Shown piece by piece: positions 1 to 12,029 of a stretch of DNA of 64,000 nucleotides. Source of the DNA: Gordionus sp. m RMFG-2023 (lineage: Eukaryota > Nematomorpha > Gordioida > Chordodea > Parachordodidae); contig NC_088779.1 of assembly GCF_954871325.1 (NCBI RefSeq), positions 9,488,846 to 9,552,845 on the forward strand, given 5' to 3'. Both the position numbers and the translations under genes were made by a program. The notes beneath the pieces are model-generated. The model was not told where the DNA came from, ran no database searches, and saw only the letters and a list, made by a program, of their open reading frames with translations. How positions within the stretch are numbered: the stretch's first letter is position 1; each line of letters starts with the position of its first letter.

Positions 1-1120
1 ATGTAAAAGAGAATAAAAAGTTCTTGACATGAATGATGCGGTGGTTAAATAAGTTTTTTTTATAATGTTATTTTGTTTTGTTTGGAATATACATATAGAA
101 TGTTTTGCATAATTTTTTTTATGAATTATTGTGGAAAAGAATTATAAGTTATATAACGTAAAAAAATGACCTTTTTGAATAAAATATATTTTATATTTCA
201 TATCGAGAAAGATATTTATATCTATTTTTCTTATTTCATTTTTTTAAAAAAATATTCTTCCTTATTAATTTTTTTAAGGTAATATCAACTTTACCCAAGT
301 TATACACATTCATATAAAATCGTAGGAGAGACCAGGGTAAGATTGACGGGATAAATAATTTTAACACGAATAACCTATTAATCTTTGAGCATAAAGACTT
401 CAAATTTGGCGTGAAAATGTATTTTTGTTTATAATTTCTTACTTATGATATGTTCTTCTGTTTGGAAAATATTCCTAACTCGATATAATATGCCTAAAAC
501 CCGGTTTACCCATAAAAGTATAAAAATTACCTCCTATTTTCTTTGTGCTCTTAGCCAACTAAATTTAATATTAAAAATTTTATATTATGGGATGTGCAAT
601 TAATTGCGTATCTATTTTTTCTTTGGGAATATTTATGAACAATTTGAATTGAAAAGAGATTTCGGGACCAAATATTTTGTGAAAAAAATTGGATGGCATA
701 AAATATTATCCTTATAAGGGTAGGGGGCCAGACGCTACAGGGTTAGTAAATTTTTATATAAGGGGGGGGTGAAAGATGTATTTTGATTTTGTCCGAATTT
801 TTAAAGCAATTGTAGAAATCGTTAAGACATGGAGAATGTGAAGCCTAACACATAAATTTATAAACACCAAATATGCATGGAAAAGGTATTTCTTTCTTTT
901 TAAATTAAAAATATAATGTATATGTCACTGAAAAATTGACCTTTGAAACAAAATACACAAATTTGTTTTAATTTATTTTTAAAAAATATGTAATTATTCA
1001 AAGATTTTCTAAAAATGTAGTAAGTTCTTTAAAAAAATTCTCATGGGGGGAATATGACTCTCAAAAATCCGAACTATTAATAAAAAGTAATAACTAAGAG
1101 AATGGCTTAAGTAATATAAA
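1..1120. other. AT-rich DNA, no gene seen
   Basis: No gene or RNA gene is recognisable. The stretch is mostly A/T runs, with short G-rich patches near 710-770. A possible degenerate inverted repeat lies at about 330-515 (AGACCAGGGTAAGATTGACG on one side, CCCGGTTTACCC on the other), too weak to call an element. Confidence 0.5.
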
Positions 1121-1129
1121 TAAGAAATT

Positions 1130-1850
1130 CTTTGCCGAAGGTAAAACCTTTCATTGGATTTCAAGTATATTTGTCATTTTTTGCTCCCCAATTTGATCAA
1201 ATGAGAGCCACACTGCCGAATATTTCTAAAATATTGGTAGCTATGGGGGCAAATATTACATTGTTTAGGTCAGAATTGTGAACTAATTCCAGGTGAGAAT
1301 TATACGACTTAGCCGAAATGTAGTCCAAAATGAGAAAGCCATTAGACCAGGGATTTCTCCCACGGGGTAGAAGGAAGTAGTTTTGATTTAGTTTTTATTT
1401 TATTTTGCTAATTTTGATTTGAATGATAGGTGAAAAAGAAACTGCGGGGGGAGTTTAAGAGGTAAATTATTGTTGGCTTAGTTAGATGTAAGTCTTTATA
1501 TTGGATCATTTTTTAGGAGAATATCGTCTTGTCTTTTGGAACTATCACTGAAATGGTCTACTTGTTCAATATTCTGCCTTAATGAAGTTAGGGTGATATA
1601 ATTAATCGCTCTGTGGCGGGGTTGACGTCTGCGGGAATATTATTTACAATGATGGAGGGGGTAACTTTTGCTATAGTTTAACCATAGTCAACACAAGTAG
1701 GAGGAGTAACTGTGTTACAGCTAAGAAGAGGGCCAATGGAAATTCTGATCTGTTCTGCTGAGAGTATAAGTCCGAGATTGCATTCCATTCGTACTCCATC
1801 ATATCTTTAAAGATAATTATTATGATCAACCTAGATATTTCAGTGGGTTT
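1130..1850 (-). mobile_element. Decayed LINE fragment, C-terminal part of the reverse-transcriptase ORF
   Basis: The patch is richer in G+C than its surroundings. On the minus strand it reads, in broken frames, as the region downstream of the reverse transcriptase in the same non-LTR family found at 50.8-52.1 kb. Readable pieces, in order, are NLGLILSAEQIRISIG (about 1780-1720), RNPWSNGFLILDY (about 1370-1320), VIFAPIATNILEIFG (about 1270-1220) and NPMKGFTF just downstream. The other copy has [34 protein letters not shown] and TPMKDFA in the same order. Several stops and frame changes show it is long dead. The subfamily is unresolved. Confidence 0.6.
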
Positions 1851-1859
1851 TCCTTCTTA

Positions 1860-2999
1860 AATATTAATCAAAGATAAATTAGTTTTTATTATTAAAATAA
1901 ATATCTGAAATATCCTAAAGGATTAAACTTTGTGATAACGAATTTCTAGAATTATCCGCCTCTTCACAAATTGTACTAGCGATGTGGAAAACTGGAGATA
2001 AATATTTTTTTAATTTTATCGATTCAAAAATACCGTACGAGAAAATGCCCTCCCATCTTTTAAGCTGGCATTGATAATACTTATTTTTCTTTAAAATATT
2101 GTTTATAATGACCAGTGTTATTAAACACTATTTTTGAATACCATATTATAAATAGTTATATCATATATCAAATTACATTCATGCTCTGGCGTAAATCTTA
2201 AAAGGTTATATATATTATTATTTATATACTTACCTTGTATTATTAAAAGTTGTTCTTATTTATTCCCTTAATATCCATATTTTCACGATATTTCAATGAT
2301 TCACATTCAATATCTTTATTATATATTCCAATGAATATAATTTATAATGTTTGATATATTTCATTCATGAATTGCATAAATCTTGCTGAAATTAAAGAAT
2401 ATAATACTTTTGACATAACTATTCATTAATTATGATTACAAATTCGTTAGACGAAAAATATATAAAATATATCCGCGAATTTCATAATGAATGGTGATCT
2501 GTAAAAATATTCAACCCTTTCCTTTGTTACCACTGTATTTATTTCTTTTATATAGAGTAAATAAAATATATGGCCAACCTCTAATTAAGCAAATATAACA
2601 AAAAAATTTAAACATCTATTAATAGATTAAAGAAATATAATTATTAATTTATATTACTTTATTTCTATTAAATTCTTATAATTTGTTTATATCATAAGAA
2701 AATGAATCTCATATAAATTAATAAAGCATATATATAAAAATTTTCATTACCATAAAATTGTGAAAAAATTACTCTTCACGCGGGGTATTTCGGACAAACG
2801 TTTTTGGTTATATTTTAATAGGAAATCGTTTTAAAATTTTTTAACTTTTTTTTTTGTTTTGATATTCCCCTTTTAGTAAATTTAAAAAAATAACATAATA
2901 TATCAAGAAATATTAAAATAACATGTAAACAATTTAAAAAAAGATAAAGAAACCATATTAAAAAACATATAATATAAGAGAAGGAGAGAGCAAAAAGAC
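1860..2999. other. AT-rich DNA, no gene seen
   Basis: Long A/T runs with no open frame of note and no repeat boundary that I could place. Confidence 0.5.
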
Positions 3000-3830
3000 G
3001 CTCTCATTGAGATCCGAAGAAACTAAAATAGTTGCCTCAGAACTATACGATTTGAGTTTATTGTAACATTTCAAAAGAAGATCCATGATCACCATTAATT
3101 TGAGAAATTTTTTTACCTAGGGTCCCATTGGTAGAAATATATTGGGATAAAATGAAAATCTGAAAAGTTATGGTATATAATTATTGACCCTTCGGTTGTA
3201 ATAAACAGATATATGTTTTGGTTATAGGAAAATTGAGAGACACAAGTGTAGGCTTTTTCATCTAAAACAAGAAACTTTCCTGAGTCCATCTGGTCTTTTC
3301 TCATCAGACTGGGCTAAGTGAACGGGTTCCAGGAGGTTTAAGAAATTGGTCCACCTTAATTTGTTTGAGATTATAGAGTTAATAGCTTTATGACGACTGA
3401 ACCGCCCTTTGGAATATAAACAGATTAGTCCATGTCAGCCCTTAGGGTCGGAGTCTTTCTCGCAACCTTTAAATTTATGGGACAGCAGACATATGACACA
3501 GCATAGTCTATACCTTATGATCACCCTCAACTGCTTATCAGATGCAAAAGACCATGATTAGTACTAGGTAGAGCTTTAAGCCATTCATGGCCTGTTTTGT
3601 CACAAGTATTTGGGGGTTACAGTGTCTTCAAATGAGGGATTAGTTCCCACCAATTTTTCAATGTTAGCCAGAAGAGGGTTAAGAAAGTTTATCTATGATG
3701 AGGATCGTGGAAGAGGTAAAAGGCATAAATATTTCCTCCATAACAGACAGTTTCAAATAGAGCCTATACCACTTACAAGCTTGATTATAACCTCATTAAC
3801 AAATTGTATAAAAAACTTTTATTAAAAACA
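3000..3830 (-). mobile_element. Decayed LINE fragment, same family as at 1.1 and 50.8 kb
   Basis: The minus strand reads, in broken frames, GHEWLKALPSTNHGLLHL (about 3590-3535). This matches the (A)WLxALPSxNLGLL block that precedes the EQLRIS block in this non-LTR family. It is followed by a region with the spacing of the Cys/His-rich segment, and then by the open stretch 3304-3113 (GKFLVLDEKAYTC). The plus-strand frame at 3610-3825 is antisense to it and is not a gene. The assignment rests on a few conserved blocks, so it is less sure than for the other two copies. Confidence 0.45.
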
Positions 3831-4433
3831 TTTATTAAAAAAATAAAAAACGATATAAATTACCAAATTATAATAAAAATAAGGGGGATAAGGGGGGGGG
3901 GGGGGTAAACGATTATGAAAAGCATAATTAATTTCCTAAAAACGCGCAGTAAATAAAGTTTAATTTGTATTCTTTATTAATGAACTTCAATATTATAAAA
4001 AATTATTTAATTAATACTTTCAAAATAATGTATTTTTAAATTTATTTCGTTGTTTATAACTCATAATACATGAGGTAGGAGTCGAGTTTTTAAGATTTTT
4101 TTCTATTCTTTTTCTTGACCTGACTCCTTTTCACCTCAGCCTATAGACATTTAATCAGTTTTCGGACTGTTGTGAATACAGGTACTTGAGGCCTGCCCAC
4201 AAATGTGTAGAAGGCTCCTCATATTCGTTTTCACCTAATTTAACTTGTATCCAGGTAGAAGGAAATCAATACCTAGCGTAGTTCTGTTGGACCCTCAACG
4301 ATTAGAGGGCAAAGGCGCTCCAAATCATCACTTAAAATATAAATTAATTTGGAGAGAAGAATTAAAAATAATATATAAAACAATATAAATTAGGAAAAAA
4401 AAATTGTAGTTTATTTATAATATATATATGCCG
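3831..4433. other. AT-rich spacer with a 14-base G run
   Basis: No gene seen. An uninterrupted run of 14 G lies at 3892-3905 in otherwise A/T-rich DNA, one of several such runs in the window. A somewhat G+C-richer patch at 4070-4330 has no readable protein. Confidence 0.5.
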
Positions 4434-4435
4434 TA

Positions 4436-4768
4436 TTGGGATATGGAATTCATGGGGATTCGAAATCTCTCGACTGATTTGACCAGAAACGTATTCCAGC
4501 ATGTAAAGAGTGCCCACACATTAAATTTCTGATAATTTTCGCCATAAACTCTTTTTTTTTATTTATATAAAAAATTTATATAAGAATCAATAAAAGTTAA
4601 GAGTAGTTTTAAAGTTCACAACAAAATTATCTGAAATTCACAGTGTGTGCGCTATATACATGTTGAAATACATTTTCGGTCAAATCAGATTTTTTAAATT
4701 TAAAAATCCTCTTCTGTAAATGATTTAAAATCTAGAGATTCCAAATTCCTATAAATTCCATATCCCAT
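4436..4768. mobile_element. Palindromic MITE, TA target site (Tc1/mariner-like)
   Basis: The two ends are inverted copies: TTGGGATATGGAATTCATGG on the left against ATGGGATATGGAATTTATAG read inward from the right. The similarity continues for more than 100 bases, including TCTGATTTGACCGAAAA-like and TTTCTGATAATTTT-like blocks on both arms. TA dinucleotides at 4434-4435 and 4769-4770 flank the element, as expected for Tc1/mariner insertions. It has no coding capacity. Confidence 0.6.
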
Positions 4769-4887
4769 TAATTTATTTTTAATTCTAAAAAAATGGAACA
4801 ATGAAAAATTCATAAAATAAATAAAATATTTTTAAAAAAAAACACACCACCGTCTTTCTCTCCCAAAATACTAATATCATATTTTCT

Positions 4888-5262
4888 AGCTGGCCTGGGC
4901 CGGTTGTTTTTGAGATTTTTTTTTAATGGGCTTGGGATTAAAATTATTACATTTTAATTTAGCTTATTTATGGTAATTTAAAGAAATGTTGCCATTTTTT
5001 CTTCTAATAATAATAAATTTCAGCATTGTAAACAAAATGATTGCCTAAATACTGTTTATTTTTATTAAATACAATAAATGTAATTTTTTGATATGGGTTT
5101 GGGCCGAGTTTGAGTAATTTTATGAAACTTATTATGGGTTTGGACATGGCTTGGGAATTTTTATGAATATTAGATATTGGCTGGGTCTGGGCTTAAGAAA
5201 AAATTTTTCTGCGGACCTAGGCCGGACTCGGTCAAAAAATTAAGGTCCATGAAGGTCTCTGA
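4888..5262. mobile_element. Family E MITE (GGCCTGGGCCGG type), degenerate
   Basis: The left part is TGGCCTGGGCCGG and the right part carries several GGGCTTGG/GGCCGA blocks, ending in AAGGTCTCTGA. Related copies lie at 18366-18760, 48653-48905 and 60325-60453; their shared end is close to TCAGAGACCTGCAGGCC. No coding capacity and no clear TSD. Confidence 0.4.
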
Positions 5263-5279
5263 AGTAAACCCACCCTAAG

Positions 5280-7340
5280 TAAGGTTATACGATGAATCAG
5301 AAGAAAACCAAATTGTATGGAAAGATCATCTATTGTATTCTGAGAGTGACCATCGGAACAAGCAATTTTTAATTACATAGAAAATATATTTTATGCAAAA
5401 AAAATGAGATATTAGTATAATCAATAATTTTTATTGAGCCTCATTCAAATTATTGTATTATTTACATCCGTTTTATAATTAAACATTACAAATATATATG
5501 TAAAAATAATATTTTATTCAATAATACAATAAATTCTTATAATTTTATTTTAACCACTTTACCCATCCTAAATATATTATAGGTAGAGACTAGAGAGAGA
5601 CCTGCACTTTTTCTATTTTGTAGCAGAAGCGTCACTATACTTTTCAATTTTAACCGGGCTAGGGTACTCAAAATCTTAAATTCTTAAAAATCAATATATC
5701 TTTTTTATTTTTTGTTTCAGGAAATGCGTATTTGTGTCAACTATTTGAAATAAAATAGGGCTCTCGCCTCGCACCTCCTAGTGATGAGACTGTTTTGTAG
5801 ATGAGGGAGGCTACACATTGATATGTAATTCCTTGTTCCTTGTTTTTAATTATATTCAAAAGAAAAAACTTTTATACTGACCTGACACCTATTTATCTTT
5901 TCTTTTCTTCTATTTTATCTTCTTGTTATTATTCAACACATTTCATTGAACTATTTCGATTTTTTTAACTAAAAGAAATTTTGAAATAATATCATATTTT
6001 ATTTATTATAAAAATTTTGAATATTTTTAATTTATTTTGGTTTTTTTGTAAAAAAAATGATTAAAAAATGTATTTTAATCAATTGAAAAAGATTAAAAAA
6101 GATTAATCATAGAACAAAAATTTTTTTAGTATTTTTTTAATTAATATAATTTTTTTTGTTAAAGTTTGAATATTTCTTAAGGGCTACATAATCGTATGAA
6201 TTGATATTATTTGGATTATTACTATATTAAATCACTTTCTCAGAGGACTTGCAAATATAAAATAGGGGAAAGCATTTACTTTAAGAAAGTTTATGTTAAC
6301 TATAAGATTCCTGTTACCCAAAATCAAAGAGCTAAAAGAGGTGAAATTTTATAATAGGGTAGACTGATTGTTATTGTTATGCAAATTATTTTTTTAATCT
6401 TGGTATAATATTAATAGAAGGTATATTTTATTACCAAAATTAGTCTTTAAAACATTATTAACACATACTAACATATTTGGTGTAAATATAAATTTTTATT
6501 TCTATAGATTAGATTAGAAAACGAATCCCTTTAATGGCTTTATTTAACGGCCTATACCACTAAATGCCTGCTGTCTTTTAAAGAATTACTATATAGAATT
6601 ATATAGCTGTGGTAGTTTGATGTTAATTAATATTTTATTTTTTTTTAAATAGATTTCTCTTTTATACTTTACTACACCGCAAAATCATCAAAACAATATA
6701 TTTATTGTTACGGTTGATAAACTGAAAAGATTTAATATTTTTAAAAAGAAAAATTGAAAATTTGGGATAAAAATTATTTGATATACATATATAATTTTTT
6801 TTTCCATAATATAACAATAAAACCATTTTGCTTAAAATAACTAAACTATATTATTTGAATTAACTTCTCAACCTAAAAATTATGATTTTTAATATATTTT
6901 TTTTAATTTGTGGATTCGTTGAATCCAGATGGAATTTAAGTCATTTTATGAATTCCAAAGAAGTTAAAAGTTCAGAAAAAAATTGAAGTTCATATGTATA
7001 CACTTCAACTCTTAGTTCCCTTTATTGTACTAAGAACGGTTTCAAGCAAAAGGGAAAGCGGATGGGGCAGCTAAACTATTTTAGGAGCTGCTAAATTTTA
7101 GTTCTTTTGAATTGATTTTGAATTTATTTTTTAATTTTTATTTAGATTTTATTGGTAAATCATTATTATTTTTCCTTTTCTCAGGTCTTAAATAAATTGG
7201 GTTATAAAGTGCCTCCTAGTTAATTTTCATCCTAGATCGCCTAAAATTTTCAGCACGGTAAAGACCCAGATTAATAAATCCCTTCACTCTCGTTTTTCAA
7301 GAGATTAACTTGCAGGTCCGCCGCTGTTCATTTTATAATA
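5280..7340. other. AT-rich DNA, no gene seen
   Basis: No readable gene, RNA or bounded repeat. The stretch 5590-5830 is a little richer in G+C but has stops in every frame that I checked. Confidence 0.45.
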
Positions 7341-7353
7341 TCTAAATCTTGGC

Positions 7354-7722
7354 ATGTTTCTACTTTTTTCTAGGCCATTTGGACCAACAATCAAACTATC
7401 TTATGAGATGGTACTCATTCCTACGAACCAAGGTGTAGTTCATCGCTTGTTGGGTTACATATTCGATTGCTTAGCAAAAAATTCCGCTAACTCCATCTTT
7501 AGGGCGGAAATAACATCCTTAATATTTTTCTTGCAGTCTCTGATATCTTTGGTTTATTTGGCCCAAGCCCCTCCGTTTCTTAAAACCATTGAGCATAAAT
7601 TGAAATTAATTATGGACGATTTGGTTTATTTTAAAAACACGATTTTTAATGTTGTTATATTTTTATCCAAAATTCTGTTTCACTATAATAATTCTGAACT
7701 AATAAGATTTACTAAAATTTAG
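7354..7722 (+). other. Unassigned 122-codon open frame, doubtful as a gene
   Basis: An ATG-initiated frame runs 122 codons to a TAG, unusually long for this base composition. The translation is hydrophobic and Leu/Ile/Phe-rich in its second half. It contains FRAEITSLIFFLQSLISL and DDLVYFKNTIFNVVIFL, and I recognise no domain. The opposite strand is also largely open over 7700-7400, with pieces such as KDVISALKMELAEFFAKQ. The patch may therefore be a decayed coding sequence on the minus strand, possibly of a mobile element, with this frame as its antisense shadow. No splice or promoter context favours a gene. Confidence 0.2.
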
Positions 7723-7729
7723 GTAGTTG

Positions 7730-9510
7730 TTGTATAATAGGCCCTTTTTATTATATTAATACTAATAATATAATTAAAATTATAAAAAATGAGGGAAATT
7801 ATTAAAATGTAAATATCTTATAATTTTTAATTACATATAAGTTTACATAAATTTTGATAATTCCCATTCAAAATATTCAAAACGACTTCCTTTAGTAATT
7901 TATCCAGGCTTTCGGCTTAGTAATAAAATATAATTTTATTAAGAAAAAATTAAATTAAAGATAATGTATACAGGTGTTTAAAAAATTTATATTAAAAGAA
8001 AGATATTTGTTTCTCTAATTTATGTAAGTGTCAAAAGAATATAATATAATTAATACTATACTTTTAAAATAAATGAGATTAAATATCTTATGACAAATTA
8101 AAATGATTATGTTTATATTTTAGGAATTTAATCTCCGTATATATTTGAAAATTGCCGAATGTAGAGCTATAGATTATATATAACAAAACTTTTATCTTAA
8201 CATAAATTTAATTATTTTAAATATTATTTAAAACGTTGTATTTATTTAATTAATTTAAATTGAAGTTAAATTTTTTTTAATACTTACAAACATTAATTTT
8301 ACCCTTTCATATTATATTAAAACTCTTAGACATAAAAAAAAGTCTTCAAATAATTTTTTAAATTTTTCACGCTATGATTATGCAATTTATTCATAAGTAT
8401 AAACCGCGGGTTTTCACTAATGTATAGATAAATTTCCCACTCAATGTATATATCCTTAATATAAAGAACAGTATGGTATCTATGTGTGGTTAGCAAAGGC
8501 AGATAGATTATAGTAGTGATAGAATAGCTCCAAATTAAGGAAATAGCGAAATGATTACTTGCGTAAAGTTATGAAATAATGTAATGGGAGGTTAATAATA
8601 TCGGAGATTATCCCTTTTCCAAATTTGAAACGCAATATATATACGCAAAGATTGCAAAAACTCCAACTATTGGTCTTGCGCGATATAATTTTATAGATTT
8701 CAACATTTATTCTTGAAAAAAAATATGAATATTTTTATTCCTTATTTTATTTAGCAAATTTATTGGTTTTTTTTTAAAAAAAAGAAGAAATTATTGGTAA
8801 ATTTAATAGATCATCTTCCTTTAACATTGGCACGAATTATGGATAATAATCATAATAACAAAATTTCTAAATTAAATGTTCAAATAAAATATATAGATGC
8901 TTTTTGTTTTTTTTTCATGTTTCCAAAAATAAAATAAAATATACACGATAATTACTAAATTTGTGACAAAAACACGTCATATTAGTATCTAGTTTATCTT
9001 TTTATGGGAAAAAAATGATGAAAGTTTAATAATTTGTCACAGTTTTATAGTAAATATTACTTTTATTAATAAATTTTAATTTCGAACAAAAATATATAAT
9101 TATTAATCGAAAATGTTAAAATTAATATATATGTTATGACATTAATTAGTAATAAATTCTTCGCTTCCTACAATATTTTATAAGTATTCTAAAAAAAAAA
9201 TTTTATATCTTTCATTTTAGAAATCAGTTTTAATGACAATTAAAATGGTTCGATTTTTAAGAAATGATTTATAATTCCATTATTATAATTTCCTTATCTT
9301 CTAGAATGTGACAAGAAGTTTTTTGGCAACTTTATATGAGGTAGAAAATGCTATTATACAAATATTGAAAACAATCCCCGAATATAATTTTTCGCATTGG
9401 CACGCACTTGCCCACCCTTTTAGAGTAAATATAAATATAATTATACATTCATTTATTTAACATTATTTCTTCATATTCTGAAAATATTCTGCATATCTTT
9501 TAAAATTAAT
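7730..9510. other. AT-rich DNA, no gene seen
   Basis: Nothing recognisable on either strand apart from simple A/T runs. Confidence 0.45.
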
Positions 9511-9514
9511 TATA

Positions 9515-9735
9515 AGGGTGTGTCCTGGTTCGACTTATTACTAAAATGTTTATCCACCTATTGATAGAACAGTCTAAAAATTAGAATGAAATTTTTTTTA
9601 TAAAACGAAATAAACAAAAATTAAAAAAAAAAACAAAATCAAAATACAAAAAAAAACGTGAAAAATACGAAAAGTAACAATGGCAACAAATACCAAACCA
9701 AAATAGGGTATCTTAGTTCAAAAGCTGTTTAAAAT
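9515..9735. mobile_element. Family D MITE, copy D1
   Basis: It begins GGGTGTGTCCTGGTTCGACT and later carries AAAAATACGAAAAGTAACAA and CAAAATAGGGTATC. The same ordered blocks recur at 11754-12021 (inverted), 21147-21310, and in reverse at 62632-62815. The right terminal repeat of this copy is worn. No coding capacity. Confidence 0.5.
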
Positions 9736-9739
9736 ATTG

Positions 9740-11750
9740 AAAAATGGACTAATAAAATCTATTTATTTAAAGTTAATTTATCACATTTTGATTTATTCTC
9801 ATGGTATTTTGCTTAGAATATCATATTTGTGGTGAAGCTAGGTAGCTGAACCTATATAGTAGCTTTCTTATCTTAAATTAATTAACATTAAAAAAAATAT
9901 ATAATTTGATTGTTAAATCTTAAAAGTTCAGCTAAAACTTTTCACCTAAGGTTATTCGCTTTACTGAGAGTTTGCAGATAAAATAAAATATTTTATATAA
10001 TATAGGAAAGGAAAGGACACATTTTTTGTATGATAGCATTTTTTTTAAAAAAAGGGGAAAAAAATATGTTAAAAAAGTTTTTCTAAAAAAAAGTAAGTAA
10101 TTTTTTATCAATTTATATGTGAAATTTTTATCCTCTTTATGCTATTCACATTGGTATTCCCAAGTGAGACACCGTGGAAAAAAAATAAAACTAAAATATG
10201 ATTGATTTTTTTTTAAATTAAAATATTCGATAATAATAATAATAAAAAACATTTTTTTTAAATATATTATATATATTTTTTTATTAATCTATTTTTAATG
10301 ATTAAGTTTTGACATTTATATTAAATATCGAATCATAATTTTTTTGCTTTATTGTAACTAAAGCATTATAACTCTATTATAAGTTACAAGAACCCCTTCC
10401 TCATGAGACCAGACATTTAAAAACGTTTTTAATAAAAAAAGAAACCATGATAATAAGATTTTTGGGACCTAAAATTCTTGTTAATCCTTTAGTATTCATT
10501 CATTATAAGATCGCCGTAAATTCTTTTTCTAACTCTACCTGTATGTATTAGTAATGTATAACATACATCCCTTCTGTTAGGGTTTAATGTGAAATATTGT
10601 ATCCAGGGTAAGTATTCTATTTATTTATTTTTTGTAATAAATTATTGCAATCTATTAACAAAAAAATACAGAATATTTATAAATAAGATTAAAGGAACAG
10701 ATAGAAATGAATCTAGACCTGTGACTTTTAAGGAGGGAGCATCTTATGGTTACCTAAAGAGCAAGCACACTTCCGTTTAAAAACCTTCAAGTTTATTATA
10801 TCTGGAGTATTTTCAATTCTGACTCATACAGACAAATTCATGGAAATTATTACGTGTCTTGTAGATGATAAAATATTTTTTTAGACAGAATATAATTTTA
10901 TAATAATGAAGTTTTATTATTATATATTCTATTTATTATGCAACCATAAATCCGATTTTTTTTAAAAATTTTCAGTCCTTCGCTAGAAACGAACCTTGTT
11001 ACTAGCCTATTTTATGACCTGTGATGAGCCTTCAAAACTATTACCTTCTTATATTTTGGTGTGGCTTTAAACTTTAAATTCTAACTATCAAAATATTTTT
11101 AAACCATAATAATAGTTAGGGAAACGCAAATCTCAAGTAGCTTTCATATTATTTAATATCGCAAAACATCCAAGAAGACTATAAGGGCCATAATCATCCT
11201 GTTCTATTTTTTACAAAACAAAAGATAATATAGGGCATGAATAACTAATATGATCTATGTTCTAATAATTATATTTGGAGCCTAAGACCAGCCTTAACTT
11301 AAACTTTCAATGTGTGTGAAGCATTCTCGACCATTTGAAAGACACTTTTTACCCACCCAAGGATATTAAGAACATTGAGTCAAAAATATTCCTTCCTCAC
11401 TAGAACCCTCTGGTCTCAGTTCAGACAACATAACAGACCCAGTGAGATAACGCTAATTCTTTGGTACTATACGCCTTGCTTGGAATTATACTTGATTAGA
11501 TAGTTTTGCCAGATCCCTTTCTACCAAATTCATCATGAAAGCTGAAAATTTTAAACCAATAAATATAGCCAACTAAACAATTAATTATTCATTCTGGTTG
11601 TTCCAGACCTATAGTTCACAATGGACCTCAGACAAATATTAAAAACAAAAAGGCAAATAAGTATAATCACAGGTGATGTAAAAGGAACTTAAGACAAAGC
11701 AAATCTATCGAAATTTGCCCATCCAATTATATATCTATATATTTCATTGT
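9740..11750. other. AT-rich DNA with short unassigned patches
   Basis: No gene is supported. A short open frame at 10589-10780 and a less AT-rich patch at 11270-11570 have no recognisable protein. Confidence 0.4.
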
Positions 11751-11753
11751 CCT

Positions 11754-12021
11754 GAGGTTGTGCCCTGATTGAACTTATTGGATACCCTATTTTAGGTTTT
11801 AAGTGTTTTGTGGCTATTTTTCTGTTTTTTCAACGTTTTTCTATTGTTTTTTAAAAAAAATTCTGTTTTTTTCTCTTTTTCTCATCCCTATAATAGTATG
11901 ATCTGCGTTCACTATATTAATATCTGCTATCCTCTTACTTTTAGATTGTTTAGTCGAAGTTATGTAGCCGGCTAAACAACCAGTTGTTTAGAAATAAGTC
12001 AAACAGGACACAGCCTGGTGA
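11754..12021. mobile_element. Family D MITE, copy D2, both terminal repeats present
   Basis: The left end AGGTTGTGCCCTGATTGAAC and the inward-read right end AGGCTGTGTCCTGTTTGACT form an inverted repeat of about 25 bases with few mismatches. The interior carries the family's T-rich block (CTATTTTAGGTTTTAAGTG) in the orientation opposite to D1. I could not find a convincing TSD. Confidence 0.55.
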
Positions 12022-12029
12022 CTTAAATT

